Origin: Pirellulaceae bacterium
Lineage (GTDB): Bacteria; Planctomycetota; Planctomycetia; Pirellulales; Pirellulaceae
NCBI GenBank assembly: GCA_022448645.1
Contig: JAKVBZ010000075.1
Coordinates: 6,772-27,599 of the forward strand
Direction: 5' to 3'
Length of the DNA stretch: 20,828 bases
The translations under genes were made by a program, and so were the position numbers. The notes below the pieces were generated by a model, which saw only the letters and a program-made list of their open reading frames with translations, searched no databases and was not told where the DNA came from. Shown piece after piece: positions 7,842 through 17,900 of this stretch (positions within the stretch are counted from its first letter, which is position 1; every line of letters begins with the position of its first letter).

Positions 7842-8681
7842 GTGTTCGAAGAATTCCACAACAATCTCAGCCTGCGGGCCATTAAAATTCGTGCCCTGTC
7901 ACATCACATCACCTGGCGACTGGGGGCTTATTTTCCCGACGCTTTCCCGTTCGTGTTTGTGGTAGGGTATCCACGCAGCGGGACCGTGTGGGTCTGTGAA
8001 CTTATCGCGGATTTCCTGAAAGTCCCGTTTCCCAAGAACTCGCTGTTGCCTGTTGGCTGTCCAGCCGTCGTCCACGGTCACGAAACTGTTTGGCCTCAAT
8101 ATCGCCACTGCGTCTACGTGCTTCGTGATGGACGCGATTCACTTGTATCCAACTATTTTTTAATTCGCCGCAGGACAAAAACAAACAGCCCCAAAGATCT
8201 CCATCGGATCTGGCGACGTTATCTTGATCATGCAAAGGATCTGGACGACGTGGAAGCCAATCTGCCTAAGTTCATCGAGCGTTCCCTGGAACGACCTTGG
8301 GCACCGGTACACTGGGGAAAGCATGTCGAACAGTATTTGGAAAACCAACGTGAGAATACCCCGCTCATTCGCTACGAAGAACTGTTGACTGATGGCCCCA
8401 ATACGCTTGCCAATGCCATGGCCACATTGACTGAACAAGCAACTGATCTGGATCAAGCCACTCGATCGATCGAAAAATTTTCCTTCAAGAGCGTATCGGG
8501 AGGCCGCAAACCGGGCCAAGCAGACCAATCATCCATTCGGCGCAAGGGCATCTGTGGAGACTGGGTCAATTACTTCACTCGCGAAGCGGCTGAAGTGTTC
8601 GACAGCTATTGCGGAGAATCACTGATCGCCGCCGGTTACGAAAAAGACCGATCTTGGATTGATGCGTGCAGCAACAAATGA
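7842..8681 (+). CDS. Sulfotransferase (Sulfotransfer_1-like)
   Basis: A 279-residue sulfotransferase of a different subtype from its divergent neighbour. The 5'-phosphosulfate loop is VVGYPRSGTVWV (40-51). The 3'-phosphate site is HCVYVLRDGRDSLVSNYF (89-106), and the late RKGICGDWVNYFT (234-246) matches the R-K-G-x-x-G-D-W-x-N-x-F motif that contacts PAPS in cytosolic-type sulfotransferases. There is no signal peptide, so cytoplasmic action on a lipid-linked or nucleotide-linked sugar is likely. The GTG start follows an in-frame TAG at 7839-7841, so little upstream extension is possible. CAGGAAGG at 7818-7825 is too distant to be a good ribosome-binding site. Two sulfotransferases side by side suggest sulfation at two positions of one polymer. 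The family is sure; the acceptor is unknown. Confidence 0.87.
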   Translation: MFEEFHNNLSLRAIKIRALSHHITWRLGAYFPDAFPFVFVVGYPRSGTVWVCELIADFLKVPFPKNSLLPVGCPAVVHGHETVWPQYRHCVYVLRDGRDSLVSNYFLIRRRTKTNSPKDLHRIWRRYLDHAKDLDDVEANLPKFIERSLERPWAPVHWGKHVEQYLENQRENTPLIRYEELLTDGPNTLANAMATLTEQATDLDQATRSIEKFSFKSVSGGRKPGQADQSSIRRKGICGDWVNYFTREAAEVFDSYCGESLIAAGYEKDRSWIDACSNK

Positions 8682-8799
8682 CGCGCCCGTTGCGTCGAGC
8701 ATCACAAGTGCCCAAAAAAATTCCATAGCTAGTGCCGTGGACGAGACTGAAACAGACGGCGAACGACTGCGCAGCCACCGTCAACAATCATCAGCTGCT

Positions 8800-10758
8800 T
8801 CAACGGTTTTGACAGACCTGAACGGGACAGGCCAAAGCCCATTGGTTTTTGAGACGCAGTGTGCTTCCGGCCAACATCACTCCTAACGCCAACAGCCAGA
8901 ATGCTTCGGCCTCGGGAACCTCTGCCAAATGAGAAGCCTGAATCGACCCAGGCAGCATGGGACTAGGTGACGGAGAAATGGATCCGTATGTATTTTGTAC
9001 GTTACCGGCGATCGTTCCTGATCCCTCCAGCACTCCTCCTGCGTTGACGGTAACGTCGGTGAGCACCGTCAGTGTCATGGCGTCGTGCAACTTCAGTGAC
9101 ATGGTTCCCACCACTCCTTCCACCTCCACACTGTGAACGGTGGCATTCGTATCGAGGACAGTAGCCTGGCCACCTGTGAACAACAAATTCCGCAGAATGG
9201 CTTCGCCGTTGGATTCGGGAACCGTACATCCTTTGTCCCAGTTGGCATTGTCGTTCCAATAGCCGGGAATATCCCCCGACGTCCAAAAATTAGGAGCCAC
9301 CTTGTTGAGTTCCGCATACATCTTGGCAGACAAATCTTGAACGATTGCCGGTTGTTGTACGATAAGATTCGTGGTTTCACCAGGGTCGGTTGCCAGGTTA
9401 TACAGGTGCCAATTGTTCGTGAAATCGATTGTCGCGCAACTATTCCCCATGATGAGCTTCCAGTCGCCTTCGCGCATCACCATCGCACCAGTCGCACTTT
9501 GATGAATCGTTCGTTCACGGCTATATTCGCTGGGATCTCCCGTCAACAAAGGCACCAGACTATGGCTGTCTTCACCAGCGTCGGCAGGTAGTGTTTGCCC
9601 CGACAGTTCGGCCGCCGTCGCCATCAGGTCATGCACGCCGATGGTGGCATCATTGGTCACACCTGGGGGGATCACCGACCCGCCTGGTGTCCCGTCTCCC
9701 CAGCGCGCAATAAAAGGCACTCGATGGCCGCCTTCGTGAAACCGATATTTCATGCCACGCCATCCACCGGCAGCGTCATGCCCCAACGTGGCGCCATTCA
9801 CTGAATTGGCGCCGAGCTCCGGACCATTGTCACTACTAACAATGACCAATGTCTCGTCTCCAATTCCGAGAGCGTCAAGTTTATCCATCACCTGTCCAAC
9901 AGCTACATCCACTTCATATACCAAATCACCTCTTAACCCAGCACTACTCTCTCCCAAAACAGGAATGCCATTCATGGTCGGCGGAACCGTGTAGGGCGTA
10001 TGTGGCGAATGTGGAGCGTAGTACATGAAGAAAGGCTGGTCTGTACCCGTCGAAACATTCTGTTGGTGATGTGCTTCAATCCAGTCCAGCGCCTTATTCA
10101 ATTGAATCGGACCTTTCTGCGCTTCATCCCACCCCGGAACCTCCATCAAAAAACCCAGCACTGGAGTTCCAACATACTGGTCGTTCTCTATGAATGCATT
10201 GACCGGTCCAGTGTGTTTTCCGAAATAATAGTCGAAGCCATAGTCGATCGGACCACCTTGGACGGGCAACGAATAGTCAACATTGACACCCTTCCCATGT
10301 CGCACAAACCCGGTACCTGAATTATTAAGAACATTTAATCCCAAATGCCACTTGCCGATAGCTGCGGTGGCATATCCCGCGTTTTGTAGCATTTCGCCCA
10401 CGGTCAGACGGTCCGTTTCAATCAGTGGCTCCTCGAAATAATGAACAGTTTGTTTCTTGAGCCTTCCTCGCCACGCATGTCGCCCGGTAAGTACGCTGTA
10501 ACGAGTTGGACTACAAACCGCCGATGCCGTATGAGCATCAGTAAATCGCATGCCTTCAGCTGCCAAGGCGTCCATATTCGGCGTGGGAATCTTGGAATTC
10601 GCGTTGTAAACTCCCACATCGCCATACCCCATGTCGTCCGCCATGATGAAAAGAATATTCGGCGGTGAAACTTCGGCAGACACCGGTAAAGCCATCAGGG
10701 CAAAAACAAGAGTAGCCGTCGCTGGCAGGACAGCGACACTTCGGTTGTGTAAACTCAT
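8800..10758 (-). CDS. Secreted arylsulfatase-family sulfatase with PEP-CTERM-like tail
   Basis: A type I (formylglycine) sulfatase, predicted to hydrolyse sulfate esters of a polysaccharide outside the cytoplasm. Numbered from ATG 10758 (652 residues): a signal peptide spans 1-28, ending in LPVSA. Metal ligands are in MADDMGYGD (39-47), and the formylglycine motif CSPTR is at 82-86. GKWHLG (135-140) and SSDNG (308-312) complete the active site. The C-terminal 130 residues form a beta-solenoid-like stretch (GVLEGSGTIAGN), then VPEA at 614-617, a hydrophobic helix and LRLK. This is a PEP-CTERM-like exosortase signal with PEA in place of PEP. An unusual 15-residue tail with two cysteines follows. 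The frame is open to GTG 10845, but only the ATG puts the signal peptide at the N-terminus. It converges on the second sulfotransferase. The family is certain, the substrate unknown. Confidence 0.9.
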   Translation of the reverse strand: MSLHNRSVAVLPATATLVFALMALPVSAEVSPPNILFIMADDMGYGDVGVYNANSKIPTPNMDALAAEGMRFTDAHTASAVCSPTRYSVLTGRHAWRGRLKKQTVHYFEEPLIETDRLTVGEMLQNAGYATAAIGKWHLGLNVLNNSGTGFVRHGKGVNVDYSLPVQGGPIDYGFDYYFGKHTGPVNAFIENDQYVGTPVLGFLMEVPGWDEAQKGPIQLNKALDWIEAHHQQNVSTGTDQPFFMYYAPHSPHTPYTVPPTMNGIPVLGESSAGLRGDLVYEVDVAVGQVMDKLDALGIGDETLVIVSSDNGPELGANSVNGATLGHDAAGGWRGMKYRFHEGGHRVPFIARWGDGTPGGSVIPPGVTNDATIGVHDLMATAAELSGQTLPADAGEDSHSLVPLLTGDPSEYSRERTIHQSATGAMVMREGDWKLIMGNSCATIDFTNNWHLYNLATDPGETTNLIVQQPAIVQDLSAKMYAELNKVAPNFWTSGDIPGYWNDNANWDKGCTVPESNGEAILRNLLFTGGQATVLDTNATVHSVEVEGVVGTMSLKLHDAMTLTVLTDVTVNAGGVLEGSGTIAGNVQNTYGSISPSPSPMLPGSIQASHLAEVPEAEAFWLLALGVMLAGSTLRLKNQWALACPVQVCQNR

Positions 10759-11134
10759 AGTGCTAATCTTGTGGTCAAAACATATCCGTGAAGACTGACG
10801 CGAGAGCAGAATAGTTCGTCGCAACGGGACACGACGCACGGCCACCTAACGGAAGGATTGCGCAGGTCGAATGAGACTTTAGGCGACCTGGGACAATTGA
10901 CTTGCTTCTATTGACTTTAGTCATCCACGGCACTAATTGCAAGCAATTGGAGCCGATTTGTATTAAAAACGGCAAACGGTTCGCATGCGTGAAATTTCCA
11001 CCGAAAATAGCATAGGTTCGTGAAGCAGAATGTAGCGATAGGACCAGGTTCGCCGGTGTTGGTTCAAGCGTTCGACACCGAATGACTTGTGCCTGCCGTG
11101 ACAACATCGGACATCCTACAAGAGGCTTCGTGAG
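10759..11134. other. Intergenic region upstream of the sulfatase
   Basis: 376 bases lie between the sulfatase start and the flippase stop, both read on the minus strand. An open frame of 110 codons (10775-11107, minus) has no recognisable domain and is not called. I found no convincing -35/-10 pair close to the sulfatase. Two small motifs stand out: a direct repeat ATTGACTT-N6-ATTGACTT (10896-10917) and a palindrome AATTGC-AA-GCAATT (10934-10947). Either could be a regulator site. I see no strong terminator for the flippase operon. Confidence 0.45.
10896..10917. repeat. Direct repeat ATTGACTT with 14-base period
   Basis: Two identical octamers start at 10896 and 10910, roughly one and a third helical turns apart, about 140-160 bases upstream of the sulfatase start. 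On the minus strand they read AAGTCAAT. Spaced direct repeats of this kind can bind response regulators. No factor is identified, and chance is possible. Confidence 0.25.
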
Positions 11135-12688
11135 TCATTCCGATGAGACTTGACGCGGCCTCTTCAGTCGACCGCGCAGAGATGCCAACGCATCTCGAAA
11201 ATAGCCGCGCTCTTGCCGATCCAGTCCACAAACCCAGATCAACAACATTGCGGTCAAGGCATTGAGCAAGGTAACGACTAGCAGTCTTCCTAAGCCTGAA
11301 TCCATACACCACGTCACAGCGACCGAGGTGGTGAAGCAGCCAGCAGCCACCACGCTGACCGGCACGACGACTCGCCACAGCCAACTCAAAAAGGGTAAAC
11401 CAATAATGCGACCGACGTAGGTAGCGTACACAATTACAATAAGCGTAACGGCCACCACTGTAAACGCGGGCAAACGCCACGGTTCAGCGTCCGGTTCCGC
11501 CGAAACAAAATACGCTACTCCTAAGCCGACTCCGGAGAACTGTAGCAAGAAAGAAATCAACGTGACACCACGCACCTGCCCGCGAGCAATCATCGCCATT
11601 TCGAAACCGTTACCCAGGTAGAACAGCATCGATGCGGTAACCACCAACCGCACAAAGATCTCGGTATAGTCAGGATACGATCCCAGCCACAACTTCAGCA
11701 CGTGGGGTGCTTCTACCATCAGGGGCACATAGTAAAACATGCCTGCAAACAGAGGCATCTTACAGCCCAAATACACCATTCTCATTAAGCTGGCCCGGTC
11801 ACCACGTGCCTCAGTCGACGTCATCACAGGCTGCAATGCATTCTGCAAAGCAGAGCCAATACTTCGTTGGTAAAGATCGGTACGGAATGCGAGCGCATAG
11901 GCAGCGTTAACGACGGGGTTAAAAAAGATATTCAACAGCACCAACGAGGCTCGTCCCCGCAATTGAAACGCTGTACGTCCCAAAACCATCCAACCAGCAA
12001 AACCAGTAATCTTATGAGTTTCCTGCCAGGCAATTTGCCCTAGTCGCGGGCGACAGTCTGGATAGGTTTTCCAACAGTACAGTGCGACACCAATCAGCAT
12101 CAACAACCTGGCGATGACAGACAACACTGCGTACGTAATCAACAAGTCGATCGATGAAAAAATCAATGCCACCACTGCCAGAAAAAGTAGCACCACCGTA
12201 ATGGTATCGAGGACCGCGATGGTCACCAGCCGTTGGTGTGCGTTGAGCAATGCAAAGAAGGGAGCAATGTTGATTTGCAGAAAACGTTCCACCAGGACCA
12301 AGAAATACACGCACATCGCCGCCGAGACACGGCCTGGCGGAATGTTGAGGACCATGAACAGAACGGGCTGCAACAAGGCACCTACGATGACAAGGATCAA
12401 AGACCAGCCACCGAAGACGGCCTGCGTGGTAATGAACGTCTTGGAAACGTTCCCTTTGTCTCCCAAGCCGACTTCGTAGGCCAGGTGACGACGGGCCGCA
12501 TCCGCAGCCGCCATCGTGATCGTGTTACCTAGTGCAGCGGTGGTCCCCAGCACCGTCACGACACCAAAATCGACGGGCCCCAAGACACCTAGCAGCAGCC
12601 GCGTTCCCATCAAATTGATGCCGACGGTCGTGAACATCCTCACGTACGTCGCCATCGTGTTGACGATTAATCTGGCAGACTGCCGCAT
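11135..12688 (-). CDS. Polysaccharide flippase (Wzx-like, oligosaccharide flippase family)
   Basis: A 517-residue protein with about 12-14 membrane helices and short basic loops, of the MOP/polysaccharide-synthase type. It would flip lipid-linked repeat units across the inner membrane for the Wzy-like polymerase at 3115-4623. The N-terminus (MRQSARLIVNTMATYVRM, then RLLLGVLGPVDFGVV) is typical of the family, with a conserved Arg-Leu and Gly-x-x-D-F-G turn in the first two helices. The C-terminus is a basic cytoplasmic tail. It is the last gene of a three-gene operon. The start follows the deacetylase stop by 3 bases, and an AGGAG (12700-12696) with 7-base spacing to ATG 12688 overlaps the end of that gene, so translation is probably coupled. 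The family is sure; the exact substrate is unknown. Confidence 0.86.
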   Translation of the reverse strand: MRQSARLIVNTMATYVRMFTTVGINLMGTRLLLGVLGPVDFGVVTVLGTTAALGNTITMAAADAARRHLAYEVGLGDKGNVSKTFITTQAVFGGWSLILVIVGALLQPVLFMVLNIPPGRVSAAMCVYFLVLVERFLQINIAPFFALLNAHQRLVTIAVLDTITVVLLFLAVVALIFSSIDLLITYAVLSVIARLLMLIGVALYCWKTYPDCRPRLGQIAWQETHKITGFAGWMVLGRTAFQLRGRASLVLLNIFFNPVVNAAYALAFRTDLYQRSIGSALQNALQPVMTSTEARGDRASLMRMVYLGCKMPLFAGMFYYVPLMVEAPHVLKLWLGSYPDYTEIFVRLVVTASMLFYLGNGFEMAMIARGQVRGVTLISFLLQFSGVGLGVAYFVSAEPDAEPWRLPAFTVVAVTLIVIVYATYVGRIIGLPFLSWLWRVVVPVSVVAAGCFTTSVAVTWCMDSGLGRLLVVTLLNALTAMLLIWVCGLDRQERGYFRDALASLRGRLKRPRQVSSE

Positions 12689-12691
12689 GAA

Positions 12692-13612
12692 CTAACTCCT
12701 CAACGGGCCCGCTAGGATCTCTGCTTCCCAGCCTGAGGGCCAGAGATTGCTTGCACAAAACGGACGTGAGGCAGAACGAGACAAAAAGTAAAGGCAATGT
12801 GCCAATGGCCATTTGGCAACCATATTCTCCCGATATACACACAAACGCCGAGGGTCATCGAATGCTTCACCACCGTGGCAACCTCGAACCCCTGACGCAC
12901 AACTCGTGTAGCCAGCCTCAAACACCACTCGAGCCGCCACGGCAGAAAAATGGCCAAAGGTTCCATACGGCCAGGCGAAATGAGCCACACTGCCGAGCCG
13001 TTGCTGAAACAACTCGAACGAATCTTGCAATTCGTCCTGAATGTGTGACGGCGAAGCGTTTGCCAAATTCGGATGAGTCATCGTGTGGCTACCGATTTCA
13101 TGGCCCTGCAACAGCAAGTTGTCAACATCATCCCAATCCAGGTGTTCGATGGGCGGCATTTTAAGGATCTCACGACAGTGAAATGCAAGGCGTGAAGGAT
13201 CTTTTTCACCAACGGTCGTTCCACACACGAAAAAGATCGCGTGTGCCCCAAATTCATTCAGGACTTCGGCGGCTTGCAGGCAGCTTCTGAAGCCATCGTC
13301 GTAAGTAAACACCACGTACGGTGCGTCAACACGTCCTTGCAAAACTCGCTCCACGGCTTCCGAGTAGGTAATGAACTTATGCTCGCTTGCCAAGAATGCC
13401 ACGAACTTGCGAAAAGAGTCAACTTCATCGTCAAACACGTGGTGCATATTAATGAAATGCACTCGAGGGATGGCAGAAAGCCTGGCAAAGCCTCCTCGAA
13501 ATCGCGCGGCCCCAGACAACAATGTCAAGATTGCATGACGCACCTGTGAACTGGGAATCTCTCGTTCCACTTCGGCAAAACTGGTGACGTACGCTGCCTC
13601 AGTCACGCACAC
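12692..13612 (-). CDS. Polysaccharide deacetylase (NodB-like, carbohydrate esterase 4)
   Basis: A 306-residue NodB-type deacetylase, predicted to remove acetyl groups from N- or O-acetylated sugars. Motif 1 is VVFTYDDGF (100-108), with the catalytic-base and metal-binding Asp pair 105/106. Motif 2 is GSHTMTHPNL (174-183), whose His176 and His180 complete the metal site. Motif 3 is HFAWPYGTF (211-219). No clear signal peptide is present, which fits an enzyme acting on intracellular lipid-linked sugars; free amines made this way could be acceptors for N-sulfation by the neighbouring sulfotransferases (inference). The GTG start overlaps the glycosyltransferase end by 14 bases, so coupling is likely. 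The flippase follows after 3 bases. The family is confident. Confidence 0.87.
   Translation of the reverse strand: MCVTEAAYVTSFAEVEREIPSSQVRHAILTLLSGAARFRGGFARLSAIPRVHFINMHHVFDDEVDSFRKFVAFLASEHKFITYSEAVERVLQGRVDAPYVVFTYDDGFRSCLQAAEVLNEFGAHAIFFVCGTTVGEKDPSRLAFHCREILKMPPIEHLDWDDVDNLLLQGHEIGSHTMTHPNLANASPSHIQDELQDSFELFQQRLGSVAHFAWPYGTFGHFSAVAARVVFEAGYTSCASGVRGCHGGEAFDDPRRLCVYRENMVAKWPLAHCLYFLSRSASRPFCASNLWPSGWEAEILAGPLRS
12696..12700 (-). promoter_or_regulatory. Shine-Dalgarno sequence of the flippase gene
   Basis: AGGAG on the minus strand lies 7 bases before ATG 12688, inside the last codons of the deacetylase gene. It is one of the few clear ribosome-binding sites in the window and fixes the flippase start. 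Confidence 0.7.
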
Positions 13613-14762
13613 CCCCGTTTACCAAAATCCCTTCATAGTGCGTCTTCCATCTTTGAGCGATGCTGCTCCAACCGTAGCGATCCCACACAAACGGCCTGGC
13701 CCTCTGGGCCGCTGCCGCACGCAATTCGTCGTCGGCAAGCCACTCTGAAATTGCCTCCGCCACCTTATCACTGGAACAAGGCACCACACAGCCAACTTGC
13801 CCCTGTGTAATTTCCGGATGGATCGCGACCTGATCGGAAACAATCACCGGATTTTTTGCCGCTAGGGCCTCGACGATCGCCAAGCCAAAATTCTCATGAT
13901 CACTGGGTAAACAGAACAAATCTGCGTCAACGAGCGTTTCGATCAAAGCTTTGCCCTGCAACATCCCGGTGAATAACACTCGGTCATGCAACTCGTGTTC
14001 GTGGATCATCTGTTCGACTTGAGCCTGGTACCCTTGTTCGTCAGGGCCGACAATCACCAACAGAGCATTGGGATCAGACACCTGAGCCATCGCCGGAACG
14101 AGATACTCCAGACCTTTACCAGGAAAAATACGCCCCAAAAAAACCACCAGCTTACGACCTTGGGTCGCCGTATGGCGTGCACGAAAACTCCCCGCAGGTG
14201 GTAACTCTTCGAACACATCCAAAGCAATGCCATTGGGTTCGATGATAGCGGCTGCACGACGATTGTGTTCTGCGACGCTTAGCCGTTCCAGTTCGGTCGT
14301 ATAGTGTATCGCTGTTGCGTGACCCAAATGACGGCGCAGACGCAGCAGCATATACAGTTTCTTTTTGAGTGACTTTTTCCCCAGCGCCCAGGAACTTAAC
14401 ATCCCATGTGGTGTGATGACGTAGGGAATCGAATGACGCCGAGCCAACTTGGCGGCCACATGATGAATCTCCTCCCAACACCCATGAATATGCACCATGT
14501 CCGTTTGGCGAACCAACTCGTCAATCACTTGAGGCAAATCGGGATGCCAGCGAAGCGCCGTCTTACAAGGCCCAACGGTGCGAACGACAACGCCTACAGA
14601 CTCCAGCGCATCGACAACGGCCATATCTTCACCCTGAAGATGCGTGGCGGCCAAAGTCACTTTTAGTCCGGCCTTTTGCTGTGCAGCGGCCAACCCTTCA
14701 AACGCTGTGATGAGCCCTCCTATGGCCCGGTCCAGGGCGGACGCGATATGAAGCACATTCAT
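13599..14762 (-). CDS. Glycosyltransferase, GT4 family (GT-B fold)
   Basis: A 387-residue retaining glycosyltransferase, expected to add a sugar from a nucleotide donor to the growing lipid-linked repeat unit at the inner face of the membrane. The N-terminal domain opens with MNVLHIASALDRAIGGL, an acceptor-side glycine loop, and carries HIHGCWE and VITPHGMLSSWAL at 91-127. The C-terminal donor domain has FLGRIFPGKGLEYL (208-221), VIVGPDEQG and the E-x7-E motif (Glu290 and Glu298 in SDHENFGLAIVEALA). It is the first gene of the three-gene operon, starting at ATG 14762, divergent from the large sulfatase-protease gene. It is about the usual family length and has no signal peptide. The sugar specificity cannot be read from the sequence. 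Confidence 0.9.
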   Translation of the reverse strand: MNVLHIASALDRAIGGLITAFEGLAAAQQKAGLKVTLAATHLQGEDMAVVDALESVGVVVRTVGPCKTALRWHPDLPQVIDELVRQTDMVHIHGCWEEIHHVAAKLARRHSIPYVITPHGMLSSWALGKKSLKKKLYMLLRLRRHLGHATAIHYTTELERLSVAEHNRRAAAIIEPNGIALDVFEELPPAGSFRARHTATQGRKLVVFLGRIFPGKGLEYLVPAMAQVSDPNALLVIVGPDEQGYQAQVEQMIHEHELHDRVLFTGMLQGKALIETLVDADLFCLPSDHENFGLAIVEALAAKNPVIVSDQVAIHPEITQGQVGCVVPCSSDKVAEAISEWLADDELRAAAAQRARPFVWDRYGWSSIAQRWKTHYEGILVNGGVRD

Positions 14763-14844
14763 GGTTTCGCAGCGATGGAGTAACGAATGTAAGGGCTACC
14801 TTCAGGAAAAATTCCGCAAAAACCGTGCGCTTAGGGCCAATTGC

Positions 14845-14872
14845 TTGAGAATTCCTCCGTTGCTTTTATAAT
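14845..14872 (+). promoter_or_regulatory. Putative sigma70-type promoter of the sulfatase-protease gene
   Basis: TTGAGA (14845-14850, five of six to TTGACA) and a perfect TATAAT (14867-14872) are separated by 16 bases. Transcription would start near 14879, about 60 bases before ATG 14941. This is the best-looking promoter in the window. Confidence 0.55.
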
Positions 14873-14940
14873 AACACAAGGGGTTGTTTGCGCATGTGCC
14901 AGTTTCCTTGGCACCATTGTTTACACCATAGTTCGGGCAT

Positions 14941-17900
14941 ATGCATTTAACGATCCTCACGAATATGTGGGCATTTTGCTCCGCCATCATTGTGGCGTTC
15001 ACTTGCTTGGGCCTCAGCGTTTCTTCTGCTGTGGCCGCACCCAAGCCGAATGTTGTCTTCTTTATGGCGGACGATATGGGAATCGGCGACACCAGTGCCT
15101 ATTTAGGCCTGGACCCGGCCGGTGTCGGCACGGTCAACGTCGCTATGAACACGCCGAATCTCGACCAGCTTGCCCGAGACGGCATGGTCTTCACTGACGC
15201 CCACACTCCAGCCACCATGTGTTCGGCCACGCGTTACGGTGTGCTTACAGGGCGGCATAGCTACCGGACATTTCTTAAGGCACGAGGCTGGTTGCGCCAC
15301 GATCTAGACCAACCGATGATCGAACCGCAACGGAGCACGGTTGGAACGCTGATGCAAGATGCCGGCTATCGTACAGCCGCCATCGGCAAATGGCACATCG
15401 GCATGAGTTCGGTAGATCAGAATGGTCATATCACCAGCAACTTTGGCTCCATCGATTACACAGCACCGTTTGTGGATGCACCGACAGATCACGGATTCGA
15501 TTACTATTTCGGAATTCGCGCAAACGCAGTGTATGACGTACACATCGAAAATAATCGTTGGGTTGATATGGATCGACAACTCATCACCGACAAAAACCAT
15601 CGTGGATCTCCTGGATTCTGGAACCAGAAAAAACTTGACGAACGCCACCTGAACAGTGCCTTAGACTTCATCGATGACCATTTGCAGAATCATGAAAATC
15701 AACCCTTTTTCATGTATTACGCGCCCCTTTCTAATCACACTCCCTATGATCCTCCGGATGATCTGAACGGTGAACCGATTGCCGGAGAAGGGATGCTACG
15801 TGACATGGACGGTAATCTCACGCGACCATCCTCCTCTCCAATTACGCTAAATTTGCGATCCGATCATGTCTATCAAAATGATCGCGCGTTGGGGCAATTG
15901 ATAAACAAACTGCAAGACCCGGACGGCAATGGGGATACTTCGGACAGCGTTCTCGAAGACACCATGATCGTGTTCACCAGCGATAATGGGTCCGACAAGC
16001 TGGGAGAATCAAATATCGGCATGCGAGGCCGAAAAGCCTTTCTGTGGGAAGCGGGACACCGTGTTCCTATGATTGTCAAATGGGCGGGTACCATCGAAGA
16101 AGGCTCGGTGAATACTGACACCATCTCATTAATCGATACGTACGCTACGTTGGCAGAACTCACCGGCCAATCACTCGAATCGACGAACGCCGAAGACAGC
16201 ACGAGCTTTCTTCCGGCACTACACGGCCAACCGCTTGGACCACGTCCATCTATGGTGACGTTTTCGCACCACACCCTGCAAGCAAAACTCGACGACTCTT
16301 CTGCCAAACCGCTGGTCGACAGGGAGACTTGGGGCTGGCTATCCATTCGAGACGGTGATTGGAAATTACTCGTCGACGACAACCTCATCAATCCATACAG
16401 AAGCCCTGATTCAAATATGGGTACGCCCGTCCCGAGGCACCTCTACAACCTCGCCACGCATCCAACAGAACAACAAGACCTGGTCAATGATCCAGCCTAT
16501 GCAAGCCTTATCTCGGACTTATTGGACAAACTGGTACGTTATCACAACCAAGGCTACACACGACATACAAACTTGAACCAGCCGGGCTCGCTGATCCAGC
16601 ACGACGGCGAAGCGGAACTTTTCAATGATCGTGACGGTGCCATTGGCTATGAGTTTACGGTCGGACCGCGAGACGTGATTGCCGAAAGCCTGGGGATGTG
16701 GGACGACGGCGCCGCAGACGCTGCCAACCAAGGTGACGCAACGACTGACGGGACCAGCGATGGACTCGCAACATCCCACGTGATCCGTCTTTTTGATACC
16801 GCCACGCAAACGGAGATCGCCAGCTTGACCATGGCGGCGGGTACGGATCCGTCCAGCTTTGTTGACGGCGAGTTTCGTTTTCTCGATCTACCACAGAATC
16901 TGACCTTACAGGCAGGCCAAACTTACGCTTTGACGATGAGTACTACGGCAGGTGACTCCGACTTGTTTCACCATTTCCAACCTCACACAGGAACTTCTCC
17001 ACTTGCTTTGAATTTGGTAGATGACTTCGTCGCCGCCGCAGCGAATACAGATGGAAACTACCCCAGTGATTTAACAGGAAATCCCGATACTCACCAGCAC
17101 CGACTTTTAGTGGGACCCAGCGCAAAGCTGGACTGGACCCCCTTGGATTTCAACTGGGACGGCCAAGGAGACGGTGATTGGACGGAGGACCGCTGGAATC
17201 ACCCAGAACTGCATCCTCTCTCGACCGATACCGCGACCATTCAAACTGACGTCGTCACGGTAACTGGAATCCAACGAGCTCAATCTACAGATGTGCAGTC
17301 GGGCGTGTTACACCTGCGTGGAGTCCTCGAGAGCCCCACGGTCGACATCCAATCCGGTGCTGCGATTTCCATTTCCAATGCTCCGACACTGGCTGGATCT
17401 TTGGAGATCCATTCCGGCGGTATTTTCGAGATCGCCGACCCATCGGAGACGCTGACCGTTACCGACTCGGTTCAGTTAGACCCCGACAGCTCATTGCAAC
17501 TTGCCTCCGATTTTCAAATCGACCGCGGCACCTCCTCAGGTCCATTCAGCTTGTTGACAGCAGATCAGTCGATCACCGGTAGTTTTGCGAATTCGCCAGG
17601 AGAACTATTGCGCGAAGACGGTCAGTTTCTCAGTTCGCTCGCGACGGAGAGCCACACGATTATGGTGGACATCGTGTCGGCCCAATTTGGGGATACCGAC
17701 GGCGACAGCGACATCGACATGACCGACTTCAATACGTTGTCGTCGAATTTTGACCCTACCGGAATTGGCGGACCACAGGGCTGGCAGCAGGGTGACTTTG
17801 ATGGCAATCAGCTGATCGACGTCACCGATTTCAACCTGCTCAGCCTCCATTTCTCACCGCATGGCTACGCCAGCCAATGGGGATCCAGCGTAGCAGTTCC

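Noticed and set aside
8680..8696. GACGC/GCGTC hairpin at the end of the plus-strand sulfotransferase as a terminator
   Set aside because: A five-base stem overlapping the stop codon with no T-tract is too weak to call.
10759..10845. GTG 10845 as the sulfatase start
   Set aside because: It would place 29 polar and basic residues before the signal peptide; ATG 10758 gives a standard secretion signal.
7812..14808. ACCTTCAGGAA shared at 7812-7822 and 14798-14808
   Set aside because: Pairs of identical 11-mers are expected by chance in a window of this size and there is no further similarity around them.
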